Shown: positions 15,898 through 24,488 of the stretch, in pieces
Position numbering within the stretch: position 1 is the stretch's first letter
Layout: each line of letters opens with the position of its first letter
Assembly: GCA_910588495.1 (NCBI GenBank)
Contig: CAJUPU010000026.1
Coordinates: forward strand, 1-43,704
Length of the DNA stretch: 43,704 bases
From: an uncultured Oscillospiraceae bacterium
GTDB taxonomy: Bacteria; Bacillota; Clostridia; Oscillospirales; Oscillospiraceae
Reading direction: 5' to 3'
Translations under genes and position numbers: made by a program
Notes under the pieces: generated by a model
Seen by the model: only the letters and a program-made list of their open reading frames with translations
Told to the model about the DNA's origin: nothing
Databases searched by the model: none

Positions 15898-17217
15898 TCA
15901 CCCCTTTCTGCGCAGTTTCGCAACAAAAAATCCGTCGGTGCCGTGGATATGGGGCCAGAAGGTCACCCGGCCCGGCTGTTCTCCCAGGTGGGGCAGGACG
16001 AAGGGCTCCGGGACGAAATCCAGGTGGTCCGCCAAAAAGCCGTCCACCACCCCGCCGTTCTCCCGCTCCAGGAGGGTGCAGGTGGAGTACGCCAGCACGC
16101 CCCCGGGGCGGACGTACCCGGCGCAGTTGTCCAAAATGGAGCGCTGCACCCGGGGCAGGCCCGCCAAAGGCTCCGGGTCTTTATACCGGATATCCGGCTT
16201 CTTGCGGACGATCCCCAGCCCCGAGCAGGGCACATCGGTGAGCACCACGTCGAAGCCGTCCGCCCACTCCTCCCGGCGCTTGGCGGCGTTCTGGAGGGTG
16301 GGGCTGATGAGGTCCAGACCCAGCCGGTCCCGCCCCGCCGCCAGCAGCTGGACCTTGTGGGGGTGGATGTCGCAGGAGATCAGCTCCCCCCGGCCCTCCA
16401 TCAGCAGGGCGGCGGCGAAGGACTTGCCCCCGGGGGCGGCGCAGCAGTCCAGCACCCGCATCCCCGGCTTTGGCCCCGCCGCCAGCACCGCCAGCCGGGA
16501 CGCCGGGTCCTGGATATAGAGCTCCCCCCGCCGGAAGGGCTCCAGCCGCTCCAGGTCCCCCGTGCCGGTGAGCAGCAGGCAGCCCTCCAGCCAGGGGTGG
16601 GGCTGCGCCTGCGCCCCCGCCGCCCTCAGCTCCTCCGCCAGCCTCTCCGGCGTGGTCTTGAGGGTGTTCACCTGGGCGGCGGTGGGGGGCTGCTCGTTGT
16701 CCGCCTTCAAAAGGGCCTCGGCCCCCTCCAGCCCCAGCGTCTGCGCAAATCCCTCCACCAGCCAACGGGGGTGGCTGTAGCGGATGGACAAGGTCTCGAT
16801 CTCATCCCGCCCTCGGATCTCCGGCGGCTCCTCCCGCAGCAGGGCCCGGAGCACGCCGTTCACCAGCCCCGCCGCCCGGGGGTTCCGGCTGTGGCGCTTG
16901 GCCAGCTCCACCGCCTCGTTCACCGCGGCGCTGGGGGGGATCTTGTCCAAAAACAGCAGCTGGTACGCCGCCACCCGGAGATCGCACAGCACCTTGAGGT
17001 CCAGCTTCTCCAGCCTCATGGAGCACACCCGCCCCAGCCGCCAGTCCAGCAGCAGCCGGTTTTGCAGCACTCCGTAGCACAGCCGGGCGCACAGCGCGCC
17101 GTCCCGGCGGTCCAGCCCCGCCGCCCGGACGGCGCGCTTCACCTGGACATCCGACCAGGCCCCCTGCCTCTCGCAGGCGGCCAGGGCCAGCGCCGCGGTC
17201 TCTCTGGCCGAGCCCAT
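15898..17217 (-). CDS. rsmB: 16S rRNA (cytosine967-C5)-methyltransferase
   Basis: A 439-residue Sun/RsmB enzyme. The first 140 residues form a NusB-like helical RNA-binding domain. The SAM pocket is at DCCAAPGGK (257-265); the two catalytic cysteines are C331 in DVPCSGLG and C380 in YSTCTL. It methylates C967 of 16S rRNA. It starts 4 bases after fmt in the conserved def-fmt-rsmB order. Confidence 0.96.
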   Translation of the reverse strand: MGSARETAALALAACERQGAWSDVQVKRAVRAAGLDRRDGALCARLCYGVLQNRLLLDWRLGRVCSMRLEKLDLKVLCDLRVAAYQLLFLDKIPPSAAVNEAVELAKRHSRNPRAAGLVNGVLRALLREEPPEIRGRDEIETLSIRYSHPRWLVEGFAQTLGLEGAEALLKADNEQPPTAAQVNTLKTTPERLAEELRAAGAQAQPHPWLEGCLLLTGTGDLERLEPFRRGELYIQDPASRLAVLAAGPKPGMRVLDCCAAPGGKSFAAALLMEGRGELISCDIHPHKVQLLAAGRDRLGLDLISPTLQNAAKRREEWADGFDVVLTDVPCSGLGIVRKKPDIRYKDPEPLAGLPRVQRSILDNCAGYVRPGGVLAYSTCTLLERENGGVVDGFLADHLDFVPEPFVLPHLGEQPGRVTFWPHIHGTDGFFVAKLRRKG

Positions 17218-17221
17218 GCGA

Positions 17222-18163
17222 TCACTCCTGTTTCGTCAAAATGGTCCCCGGGGGGATGGGATGGCCCAGCAAAAAGGCGGGGGCGGTCATGGCCTTTTTC
17301 CCGTCGGGCTGGAGCTCCGCCAGTTCCAGCACCCCTCCGTCCCCGCAGGCGATCCTCAGCCCCCGCTTGTCCGCCTGGAGCACTGTGCCGGGGGCTTTTT
17401 CGGTGCGCTCCCCGGTGAGGGCGGTGCGCAGCACCTTGCACCGCACGCCGTCCAGCGCCGCGGTGGCGGCGGGCCAGGGGCGCAGCCCCCGGACCTGGTC
17501 GTGGAGCCGGCGGGCGGTCCTTGTCCAGTCCATGGGGGACAGCTCCCGGGACAGCATGGGGGCGTGGGTGGCCCGGGCCTCGTCCTGGGGGACGGCCTCC
17601 GCCGTCCCCGCCTCCAGCGCCGCCACGGTGTCCGCCAGCAGTCCGGCGCCCAGATCCGCCAGCCGGGCGAAGAGCTGGGCGGCGTTCTCATCGATGCCGA
17701 TGGGGGTTCTGGCCTGGGCCAGGATGTCCCCGGTGTCCATCCCCTCCGCCATCCGCATGATGGTGACGCCCGTCTCGTCCTCTCCGTTCAAAATGGCCCA
17801 GTTGATGGGGGCGGCCCCCCGGTACTTGGGCAGGAGGGAGGAGTGGACGTTGACGCACCCCAGCCGGGGCAGCTCCAGCATGTCCACGGGCAGGATCTTC
17901 CCGTAGGCGGCCACGGCCACCAGGTCGGGCTCCAGCGCCCGGAGGATGTCCAGCGCCGTCCCGTCCCGCATCTTCGCGGGCTGGTAGACCTCCAGGCCCA
18001 GCGCCAGCGCCAGCTCCTTCACCGGGGGCGGCTGGAGCTTCATGCCCCGGTCCTTGGGCCTGTCCGGCTGGGTGAACACGCCGCGGATCTCATGGCCGGC
18101 CTCCGCCAGCGCCCGCAGAGAGGGCACGGCAAAGTCCGGCGTTCCCATGAATACGATCTTCAT
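17222..18163 (-). CDS. fmt: Methionyl-tRNA formyltransferase
   Basis: A 313-residue enzyme that formylates initiator Met-tRNA with 10-formyltetrahydrofolate. The start MKIVFMGTPDFA is typical. Catalytic residues N105, H107 and D144 lie in NVHSSLLPKYRGAAPI and MDTGDIL. The C-terminal tRNA-binding domain ends with AFLLGHPIPPGTIL. ATG 18163 overlaps the def stop (ATGA), so the pair is coupled; a longer upstream extension would only run antiparallel to the def frame. Confidence 0.96.
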   Translation of the reverse strand: MKIVFMGTPDFAVPSLRALAEAGHEIRGVFTQPDRPKDRGMKLQPPPVKELALALGLEVYQPAKMRDGTALDILRALEPDLVAVAAYGKILPVDMLELPRLGCVNVHSSLLPKYRGAAPINWAILNGEDETGVTIMRMAEGMDTGDILAQARTPIGIDENAAQLFARLADLGAGLLADTVAALEAGTAEAVPQDEARATHAPMLSRELSPMDWTRTARRLHDQVRGLRPWPAATAALDGVRCKVLRTALTGERTEKAPGTVLQADKRGLRIACGDGGVLELAELQPDGKKAMTAPAFLLGHPIPPGTILTKQE

Positions 18164-18714
18164 CTTTTCCTGCCCTTTCTCCGTCCCTGCCTCTGGGGCC
18201 GGGGCTTGGGCGGCTCCTGCTCCGGCCCCTCCTCCTCCGGCTCCATGGCGTCGATCTCGTCGGGGGTGTAGAGCTGGTCGGTGTGCTCCACGAAGAGGTG
18301 GCCGTCCAGGTGCTCCAGCTCGTGGCAGAAGCACCGGGCCACCATCTCCTCGCCGGTGATCTCGAAGAATCCCCCGTTCCGATCCTGGGCCCGGACGGTG
18401 ACCACATTGGGCCGCTCCACCCAGCCGTACTGGTTGGGGACGCTGAGGCAGCCCTCCCAGCCCTCCTGGGATCCCTCCTGGCGGACGATCGCCGGGTTGA
18501 CCAGCTCCAGCAGCTCCTCGTTCTCGTCCTCCACCACCACCACCCGGCGGAGTATGCCGATCTGGGGGGCGGCAAGGCCCACCCCGCCCGCGTTGGTCAG
18601 GGTCTCCCGCATATCGTCCAGCAGCCAGTGGAGCTTCTGGTCGAACTTCTCCACCGGGCGGCAGGCTTTGGCCAGGGTCGGGTCCCCCTGGGTCAGGATC
18701 TTTCTCAGCGACAT
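18160..18714 (-). CDS. def: Peptide deformylase with basic C-terminal tail
   Basis: A 184-residue metalloenzyme that removes the N-formyl group from new proteins. Motif 1 GVGLAAPQIG (44-53), motif 2 EGCLSVP (87-93, metal ligand C89) and motif 3 HELEHLDG (131-138, ligands H131 and H135, catalytic E132) are intact. Family members often stop near residue 150-165; here an acidic stretch (158-167) is followed by a proline/arginine-rich tail, which could bind the ribosome or RNA (inference). Confidence 0.96.
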   Translation of the reverse strand: MSLRKILTQGDPTLAKACRPVEKFDQKLHWLLDDMRETLTNAGGVGLAAPQIGILRRVVVVEDENEELLELVNPAIVRQEGSQEGWEGCLSVPNQYGWVERPNVVTVRAQDRNGGFFEITGEEMVARCFCHELEHLDGHLFVEHTDQLYTPDEIDAMEPEEEGPEQEPPKPRPQRQGRRKGRKR

Positions 18715-18727
18715 GTCGATCTCCTCC

Positions 18728-21196
18728 TCATTGATCCAGCGGGTCCACGTCGGCGAACAGCGCCACCCCCCGGTTCCGCTTGTCTGCCTGGGCCTGGCGG
18801 AGCAGGTGCGCCGCCAGCAGCCGCATGGCCTTGGTGTTCTGCGTGTTCAAGATCAGCCGGTAGCGGTAGCGGTCATTGACCTTGGCCACCGCCGCCGGGG
18901 CGGGCCCCAGCAGGCGGCAGGCCGTCCCGGCGTAGGGCGGGCGGCCCAGCGCCGCCTCCAGGGCGGAGCGCAGGCGCAGCAGGGCGTGGAGCACCGCCGT
19001 CTCCTCCAGCCCGGAGGCCCCCAGCACGAACAGGTCCCCCCAGGGGGGCAGGCCCCGGGCCTGGCGCAGCCGGATCTCCTGCTCATAGAAGCTGTCGTAG
19101 TCCTGGGCGGCGGCGAAGCGGATCACGTCGTTGTCCGGGGTGAAGGTCTGGATGACCGCCTCCCCCTTCTTCTCCCCCCGGCCCGCCCGGCCCACCACCT
19201 GGGTGAGCAGGGAGAAGGCCCGCTCGGCGGCGTGGAGGTCGCCGGTGTACAGCAGCTGGTCCGCCGACACCGCCCCCACCAGGGTGACGTTGTCGAAGTC
19301 CAGCCCCTTGGCCACCATCTGGGTGCCCAGGAGGATGGGGATCCGCTCCCGGCGGAACTTTTCCAGGATGCTCTCGTGGCTGTGGACGGCGGACACGGTG
19401 TCCGCGTCCATCCGCAGCACCCCCACCCCGGGAAACAGGCCCCGCAGCTCCTCCTCCACCTTTTGGGTGCCTGTGCCCACCAGGTCCAGCAGCCCCCCGC
19501 AGGCGGGGCACCGGTCCGGCATGGGCTGGGACCAGCCGCAGTAGTGGCACATCAGCCGCCGGTTGGCGGAGTGGTAGGTGAGGTGGACGGAGCACCGGGG
19601 GCAGGCGGGGGTCTGGCCGCACTCGCCGCAGGTGACCATGCGGCTGGCCCCCCGGCGGTTGAGGAACAGGATGGCCTGCTCCCCCCGGTCGATGACCTCC
19701 CACAGCTTTTTCGCCAGGGGGCCGCTGATGGCCCCTCCGCCGCCCCCCCGCAGCTCCCGCTTCATGTCCACGATGGACACCTGGGGGAGCTCCCGGGCGT
19801 TGTACCGGCTCCTCAGCTGGAACAGGCGGTAGTCCCCCCGCCGGGCGCGGTACATGGACTCCACCGACGGCGTGGCCGACCCCAGCAGCAGCAGCGCCCC
19901 CGCCTTATAGCAGCGGTACCGGGCCACATCCCTGGCGTGGAAGCGGGGGTTCTGCTCCGAGCGGTAGGACGGCTCCTGCTCCTCGTCCAGGATGACGGCC
20001 CCCAGATCGGGCAGGGGGGCGAACACGGCGGAGCGGGTGCCCACCACCACCCGGGCCTGGCCCCGCTTGGCCCGCTTCCACTCGTCGCACCGCTCCCCGG
20101 CGGACAGCGAGGAGTGGAGCACCGCCACCTCCCGGCCGAAGTGGGCGGTGAAGATCCGCATGAGCTGGGGGGTGAGGGCGATCTCCGGCACCATCACCAG
20201 CGCCGTCCTGCCCCGGTCCAGCAGGGCGTGGATCAGCTTCAGGTACACCTGTGTCTTGCCGCTGCCGGTGACGCCGTAAAGCAGGGCGGCCCCGCCGCCG
20301 CCCTCCGCCATGGACAGCAGGCCCCGGTACGCCTCCTCCTGTTCCCGGTTCAGCTGGATGGGCTCCGGCTCCTCCCACTCCGGCGGCGGGGGGCGGCGGT
20401 ACACCTCCCGCCCGGTCAGGGCCAGCACCCCCATCCTCTCCAGGGAGCGCAGGGTGGCCATGGACGCGCCGGTGAAATAGCACAGCTCCTTGGCGGAGGT
20501 GGCCCCCACCGCGCACAGGGCCTCCCCCGCGGCGTACTGGAGGGGGGCCCGCCGCCGCCGGGGGGAGAGCAGGGCCATGGCGTCGCCGGGGTCCATGGCC
20601 AGACTGGCCACCAGCTCCCGCTTGTCGTTCACCCCCCGCTGGGCGCTGGGCTCCCGGAGGACGATCCCCTCCCCCTCCAGCGCCCGCAGGGCCGGGCCCG
20701 GGTCGGACGCCCCGAAGGCCGTCCGGATGGTCCCCGCCTCCGCCCAGCCGCCCCCCGCGATCAGCAGCTCCACCAGCTTCCGGGCCGGTTCAGACTCCCC
20801 CGCCACCCCATAGGCCCGCTCCCGGTCCACCCCGGGGGCCAGCTTCCAGCAGTCCTTCAGGGAGAACCACAGCCCCGCCGGGAGCATGGCGCGCATGGCG
20901 TCGTACACGGTGCAGAAGCAGTGCTCCCGCATCCACAGGGCCAGCCGGACCATGCCCTCGTCCAGCAGCGGCTCCTCGTCCAGCGCCGCCAGCACCGGCT
21001 TCAGCCTGGCCCCGTCCTCTCCCGAAGCCAGGGCCAGCACGATCCCGTCGCAGGGCTTGTTCCCCCGGCCGAAGGGCACCGCGCACCGCATACCGGGCCG
21101 CAGCCTCCCCTCCAGCCCGGCGGGGATCAGATAGTCGTAGGGCCGGTCGATGGCGTAGGTGGCCGCGCCCACGGCGATCTTCGCGATGCTGGCCAC
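18728..21196 (-). CDS. priA: Primosomal protein N' (replication restart helicase PriA)
   Basis: An 822-residue superfamily 2 helicase that reloads the replisome at stalled forks. Seen: the N-terminal DNA-binding domain (YAIDRPYDYLIP near 14-25), Walker A GVTGSGKT (308-315), DEEQ (404-407), GSATPS near 439, and an eight-cysteine zinc-binding domain (about 523-566: CGEC, CPRC, CHYC, CPAC). GTG 21196 is chosen because AGGGGTGA lies just upstream and the family's conserved start follows; the preceding in-frame codons cover a pair of hairpins. In Bacillus coaBC lies between rpoZ and priA; here it is absent. Confidence 0.95.
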   Translation of the reverse strand: MASIAKIAVGAATYAIDRPYDYLIPAGLEGRLRPGMRCAVPFGRGNKPCDGIVLALASGEDGARLKPVLAALDEEPLLDEGMVRLALWMREHCFCTVYDAMRAMLPAGLWFSLKDCWKLAPGVDRERAYGVAGESEPARKLVELLIAGGGWAEAGTIRTAFGASDPGPALRALEGEGIVLREPSAQRGVNDKRELVASLAMDPGDAMALLSPRRRRAPLQYAAGEALCAVGATSAKELCYFTGASMATLRSLERMGVLALTGREVYRRPPPPEWEEPEPIQLNREQEEAYRGLLSMAEGGGGAALLYGVTGSGKTQVYLKLIHALLDRGRTALVMVPEIALTPQLMRIFTAHFGREVAVLHSSLSAGERCDEWKRAKRGQARVVVGTRSAVFAPLPDLGAVILDEEQEPSYRSEQNPRFHARDVARYRCYKAGALLLLGSATPSVESMYRARRGDYRLFQLRSRYNARELPQVSIVDMKRELRGGGGGAISGPLAKKLWEVIDRGEQAILFLNRRGASRMVTCGECGQTPACPRCSVHLTYHSANRRLMCHYCGWSQPMPDRCPACGGLLDLVGTGTQKVEEELRGLFPGVGVLRMDADTVSAVHSHESILEKFRRERIPILLGTQMVAKGLDFDNVTLVGAVSADQLLYTGDLHAAERAFSLLTQVVGRAGRGEKKGEAVIQTFTPDNDVIRFAAAQDYDSFYEQEIRLRQARGLPPWGDLFVLGASGLEETAVLHALLRLRSALEAALGRPPYAGTACRLLGPAPAAVAKVNDRYRYRLILNTQNTKAMRLLAAHLLRQAQADKRNRGVALFADVDPLDQ

Positions 21197-21227
21197 TGGC
21201 TCACCCCTTTTCAGGACCTCAATTCCA

Positions 21228-21279
21228 AAGGGCAAGCAGTCGGCCCGCTTGCCCTTCAGGACCTGCGGCGGCAGGTCCT
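21228..21279 (-). repeat. Two adjacent perfect hairpins between rpoZ and priA
   Basis: The first stem is 9 bp with a 4-base loop (21258-21266 with 21271-21279) and touches the rpoZ stop. The second is 10 bp with a 9-base loop (21228-21237 with 21247-21256). Neither is followed by a real T-tract. They may act as an RNA processing or attenuation point inside the operon. Confidence 0.6.
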
Positions 21280-21527
21280 CAGATCTCCTCGTTCCCGTCC
21301 GCCCCGGCGCTCTCCTCTTCGGGCGTCTGGGCCTGGACCGACTCCAGGGTCAGGGTGCCGTCGGCCACCTCCCGGATGGCCAGGGACACCGCCTTCTCCT
21401 CCAGCGGCTCGCCGCTGGCCTCCGACTGGCTGGACAGCTTTCGGGCCCGGCTGGCCACCATGTTCACCAGCATATAGCGGCTGGGCACCTGGCTCAACAG
21501 GTCCTTGATGGGGGGATAGAGCAGCAT
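21279..21527 (-). CDS. rpoZ: RNA polymerase omega subunit
   Basis: An 82-residue omega subunit, which helps fold and hold the beta' subunit. The start MLLYPPIKDLL, SRYMLVNMVASRARKL and the EEKAVSLAIREV segment are the family core; the C-terminal 25 residues are acidic and variable. It lies 28 bases after gmk, as in most Firmicutes. Confidence 0.94.
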   Translation of the reverse strand: MLLYPPIKDLLSQVPSRYMLVNMVASRARKLSSQSEASGEPLEEKAVSLAIREVADGTLTLESVQAQTPEEESAGADGNEEI

Positions 21528-21555
21528 AGATATCCTTCCTTTCCGATGTTGACGA

Positions 21556-22182
21556 TCAGTCCTGGCCCACGATGCCCTGGGCCAGGGGGAGGCGCTTCTG
21601 GGTGCGGCACTGCTCCGCCTGGAGGATCGACTGGATCTCCTGGGCGGCGTCCATCACCGTGTCGTTCACCACCAGGTAGTCGTAGTGGACGCATTCCCGG
21701 CACTCCTGCCGGGCCTTTTCCAGCCTGCGCTGGATGGCGGCCTCCTCGTCGGTGTTGCGCCGGTGGAGGCGGCGGGACAGCTCCTCCAGGGAGGGGGGGA
21801 TCAGGAAGATCAGCACCGCCTCGGGGCAGCGCTCCCGCACCTTGGCCGCCCCCTGGACCTCGATGTCCAGCAGCACGTCGATCCCCCTGTCCAGCTTCTC
21901 CCGGATCACCTTCAGCGATGTGCCGTAGTAGTTGCCCACATACTCCGCGTGCTCCAGCAGCTCGCCGTCGGCGATCATCCGCTGGAACTCCTCTCGGGAG
22001 ACGAAGTTGTAGTTCACCCCGTCCTCCTCGCCGGTGCGTGGGGCGCGGGTGGTGAAGGACACGGAGAAATGGATGTCCCGCCGGGCTCCCAGCAGCTCCG
22101 AGATCACCGTGCTCTTCCCCACCCCGGAGGGGCCGGACAGCACGATCAGCTCCCCCCTCGTTTTCTTTTGTGATGCGCTCAT
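21556..22182 (-). CDS. gmk: Guanylate kinase
   Basis: A 208-residue P-loop kinase that converts GMP to GDP. P-loop GPSGVGKS at 17-24; TTRAPRTGEEDGVNYNFVS and the GNYYGTS segment form the GMP site. ATG 22182 overlaps the remA stop by 4 bases. It keeps the conserved yicC-remA-gmk-rpoZ order. Confidence 0.97.
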   Translation of the reverse strand: MSASQKKTRGELIVLSGPSGVGKSTVISELLGARRDIHFSVSFTTRAPRTGEEDGVNYNFVSREEFQRMIADGELLEHAEYVGNYYGTSLKVIREKLDRGIDVLLDIEVQGAAKVRERCPEAVLIFLIPPSLEELSRRLHRRNTDEEAAIQRRLEKARQECRECVHYDYLVVNDTVMDAAQEIQSILQAEQCRTQKRLPLAQGIVGQD

Positions 22183-22439
22183 GGCGTCTCCTCCTCTGTA
22201 TCGGGCCCCGCCCCGAACTGGGCGGACACCCGCTGGGTGGGCAGGGACGACCAGATCACATGGCCGCTGTCCATCACCAGCACCGACTGGGTCTTGCGGC
22301 CGAAGCTGGCGTCGATCAGCATCCCCCGCTCCCTGGCCTCCTGGCCCAGCCGCTTCACCGGCGCGGAGTCCGGGCCGACGACGGCCACCACCCGGGCCGC
22401 CGCCGCCATGCTCCCAAATCCGATATCGATCAGCTTCAT
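22179..22439 (-). CDS. RemA-like (DUF370) DNA-binding regulator
   Basis: An 86-residue DUF370 protein. KLIDIGFGS at the start, APVKRLGQEARERG in the middle and DASFGRKTQSVLVMDSGHV are the family signature. In Bacillus RemA binds DNA and activates matrix and osmoprotection genes; in clostridia the gene is kept next to gmk but its targets are unknown. It has 4-base spacing after yicC and 4-base overlap with gmk. Confidence 0.93.
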   Translation of the reverse strand: MKLIDIGFGSMAAAARVVAVVGPDSAPVKRLGQEARERGMLIDASFGRKTQSVLVMDSGHVIWSSLPTQRVSAQFGAGPDTEEETP

Positions 22440-22443
22440 GCCG

Positions 22444-23331
22444 TCACTCCAGGTTCTGGACCTGTTCGCGGATCTTCTCGATCTCCGCCTTCATGTCCAC
22501 CACCCGGCGGACGATCTCCATGTCGGAGCACTTGGAGCCGATGGTGTTGGCCTCCCGGTTGAACTCCTGGATCAGGAAATCCAGCTTGCGCCCCACCGCG
22601 CCCCCGGCCGAGAGCAGCTCCCGCAGCTGGTCCAGGTGGCTGTGCAGGCGCACCGTCTCCTCGTCCACCGCCACCTTGTCGGCGAAGATGGCCGCCTCGG
22701 TGAGCAGCCGGGCCTCGTCGATCTGGGTGTTTTGGAGCACCTCCCTCATCTTGGCCTCCAAACGGGCCCGGTAGTCCGCCACCGTCTGGGGGGAGCGCTC
22801 CTCCACCTCGGCCAGCAGCCGCTGGATGGTGTCCGCCCGGCCCAGGATGTCGGCCTCCAGCCGCCCGCCCTCGGTCTCCCGCATGGCGTTGAAGTCCGCC
22901 AGGGCCAGCTCCAGCACCGCCAGCAGCCGCTCCTTCATCTCGTCCAGGTCCTCTTCCCGCTTCTCCACGGTGAGCACGTCGGGGAACCGGGCCAGGTCTG
23001 CGGCAGACCAGCGCTTTTTCGCGCCGCTCCCCCCCAGCTCCCGCAGGCGCTCCAGGGCTGCGGCGTAGCTCTTGGCCAGCGCCTCGTTCACCGTGACCAC
23101 CAGATCGTCCCCGCCGGAGCGGACGATGGTGACGAACACGTCCACCTTGCCTCGGGCCACTGTCCTCTGGATCATGCCCTTCATGGCGTCCTCGGCGAAG
23201 ATGTAGGCCCGGGGCATCTTCACCGCGCAGTCCAGATAGCGGTTGTTCACCGAGCGCAGCTCCACCGTGATCTGGACGCCGCCGTCAAAGGCCCGCTCTC
23301 CCCGGCCGTAGCCGGTCATGCTTTTTACCAC
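22444..23331 (-). CDS. YicC-family endoribonuclease
   Basis: A 295-residue YicC/YloC protein. It opens with the invariant KSMTGYGR, has LRSVNNRYLD near 27-36, and ends with the DUF1732 segment (GRKLDFLIQEFNREANTIGSK and a helical tail). Family members form ring-shaped ribonucleases that cut small RNAs (known for the E. coli and Bacillus proteins). I use GTG 23331, the usual place for a start two to four residues before SMTGYG, with a GGGAG site. Confidence 0.93.
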   Translation of the reverse strand: MVKSMTGYGRGERAFDGGVQITVELRSVNNRYLDCAVKMPRAYIFAEDAMKGMIQRTVARGKVDVFVTIVRSGGDDLVVTVNEALAKSYAAALERLRELGGSGAKKRWSAADLARFPDVLTVEKREEDLDEMKERLLAVLELALADFNAMRETEGGRLEADILGRADTIQRLLAEVEERSPQTVADYRARLEAKMREVLQNTQIDEARLLTEAAIFADKVAVDEETVRLHSHLDQLRELLSAGGAVGRKLDFLIQEFNREANTIGSKCSDMEIVRRVVDMKAEIEKIREQVQNLE

Positions 23332-23347
23332 GTCAACTCCCAGCCTT

Positions 23348-23869
23348 TCAGCGGACCGCCCGGCCGACCCGTCGGATATACAACGAGATCAGCTGGCTCG
23401 ATCCATAGTCGTACAGCACGAACACGATATTGGCCGCCGGGTACAGCGCCCACAAAGACCCCCCCAGCGCCGGGGGCAGGGAGGCCAGCAGGGACCCCAT
23501 CATGGTCAGGTACAGCACGGTGAACACCGCGTTGAAGAACCCCAGCTTCACCGCGTACTCGAGCAGCCGCTTTCGGGGCCGCTCCGCCATGGACTTCACC
23601 ATGGGGTACAGCCCGAACAGGGCGGCGAACAGCGCCGCGCAGAATTTGTCCGGCGCCAGCAGCAGCGCCAGGATCGACGCCCCCGCCCAGCACAGGAACC
23701 CCGCCTTCAGCCCCACCGAGATCACCGCCGCCGCCGGCAGCAGCCCCGCCAGCGCCACCACGCCCCACCGCCCCGTGGGGACGAGGCCGGCCAGGTATAC
23801 GAAGATCACCGCCAGGGCCCCCAAAACGGCCGGGTAGGCCACCTTGACCGCCGCGTTTTTCCGTCTCAT
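23348..23869 (-). CDS. Multi-pass membrane protein of unknown function
   Basis: A 173-residue protein that I do not recognise. It begins with a short basic stretch and has about five hydrophobic segments (roughly 10-30, 33-52, 54-73, 75-92 and 107-160, the last probably two helices), with an arginine-rich loop ERPRKRLL near 97-104 likely in the cytoplasm. The layout recalls small substrate-binding or DUF2232-like membrane proteins, but no motif is decisive. It lies 2 bases after the J-domain gene and 17 before yicC, so it is co-transcribed and likely acts in envelope biology (inference). Confidence 0.75.
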   Translation of the reverse strand: MRRKNAAVKVAYPAVLGALAVIFVYLAGLVPTGRWGVVALAGLLPAAAVISVGLKAGFLCWAGASILALLLAPDKFCAALFAALFGLYPMVKSMAERPRKRLLEYAVKLGFFNAVFTVLYLTMMGSLLASLPPALGGSLWALYPAANIVFVLYDYGSSQLISLYIRRVGRAVR

Positions 23870-23870
23870 C

Positions 23871-24488
23871 TCAGCGGCAGCCTCCGCACAGGCAGTTCAT
23901 GCACATCATGGCGGTGCAGCAGTCCATGCCGTCGCACTGGCCCCCCACCATGTCCGGCTGATAGCCGTAGCCGCCCCGCTGCATCATGCCCAGCGCCTGG
24001 CGGTACTCCATGTTCCCCGGGTCCATCTGGACGGCGATCTGGTAGTTCTGCCTGGCCTCGTCCAGCCAGCCCCGGCGGTAGGCGATGGACCCCATGAGGA
24101 AGTACCACTCCCCGTTTCGATCCGCCCCCTGGAGCAGCTGCTCCGCCCCGTCCAGGTCGTTGCTGCTGACAGCCTGGCGGGCGCGGTAGAACACCTGGCC
24201 CGACGAGCCCTGGCTCCGCTGCTGATAGCCCCCGCCGTAGCCATAGCCGTAGCCGCTCTGGCTCTGGGAAGCGCTCCCCCCGTAGGAGGCGCCGCCCCCG
24301 GACCGGGCCCGGGTGATGGCGTCGTAGGCCTGGTTGATCTCCTTCATCTTCTCCTCGGCCAGGTCCGCCAGGGGGTTGTTCTGATAGTTGTCCGGGTGGT
24401 ACTTCCGGGCCAGGTCCCGATAGGCCCGCTTGACCTCGTCGTCGCTGGAGTCAGGGCTCACGCCCAGCACCTCGTAAGGATCTCTCAT
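23871..24488 (-). CDS. J-domain protein with TPR-like region and cysteine-rich tail
   Basis: A 205-residue protein. Residues 1-62 are a J-domain with the HPD motif at 31-33 (YHPDNY), so it should stimulate an Hsp70 (DnaK) ATPase. A glycine/tyrosine/serine linker (64-98) follows, then TPR-like helices (about 103-170). The last 20 residues hold seven cysteines (C185, C190, C191, C196, C199, C201, C204), a likely metal site or acylation patch. It is not a classical DnaJ: no central zinc fingers. Its start lies 38 bases inside the upstream DUF5685 gene and has an AAGGAG site. Confidence 0.85.
   Translation of the reverse strand: MRDPYEVLGVSPDSSDDEVKRAYRDLARKYHPDNYQNNPLADLAEEKMKEINQAYDAITRARSGGGASYGGSASQSQSGYGYGYGGGYQQRSQGSSGQVFYRARQAVSSNDLDGAEQLLQGADRNGEWYFLMGSIAYRRGWLDEARQNYQIAVQMDPGNMEYRQALGMMQRGGYGYQPDMVGGQCDGMDCCTAMMCMNCLCGGCR

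Noticed and set aside
18281..21508. A plus-strand open frame of more than 1000 codons
   Set aside because: It lies antisense to def, priA and rpoZ, is rich in Gly, Pro, His and Gln as expected from GC-rich complementary DNA, and has no family motif. The same holds for long plus-strand frames at 12120-14465, 3238-5343, 7653-9161, 15304-17418 and 36442-37728.
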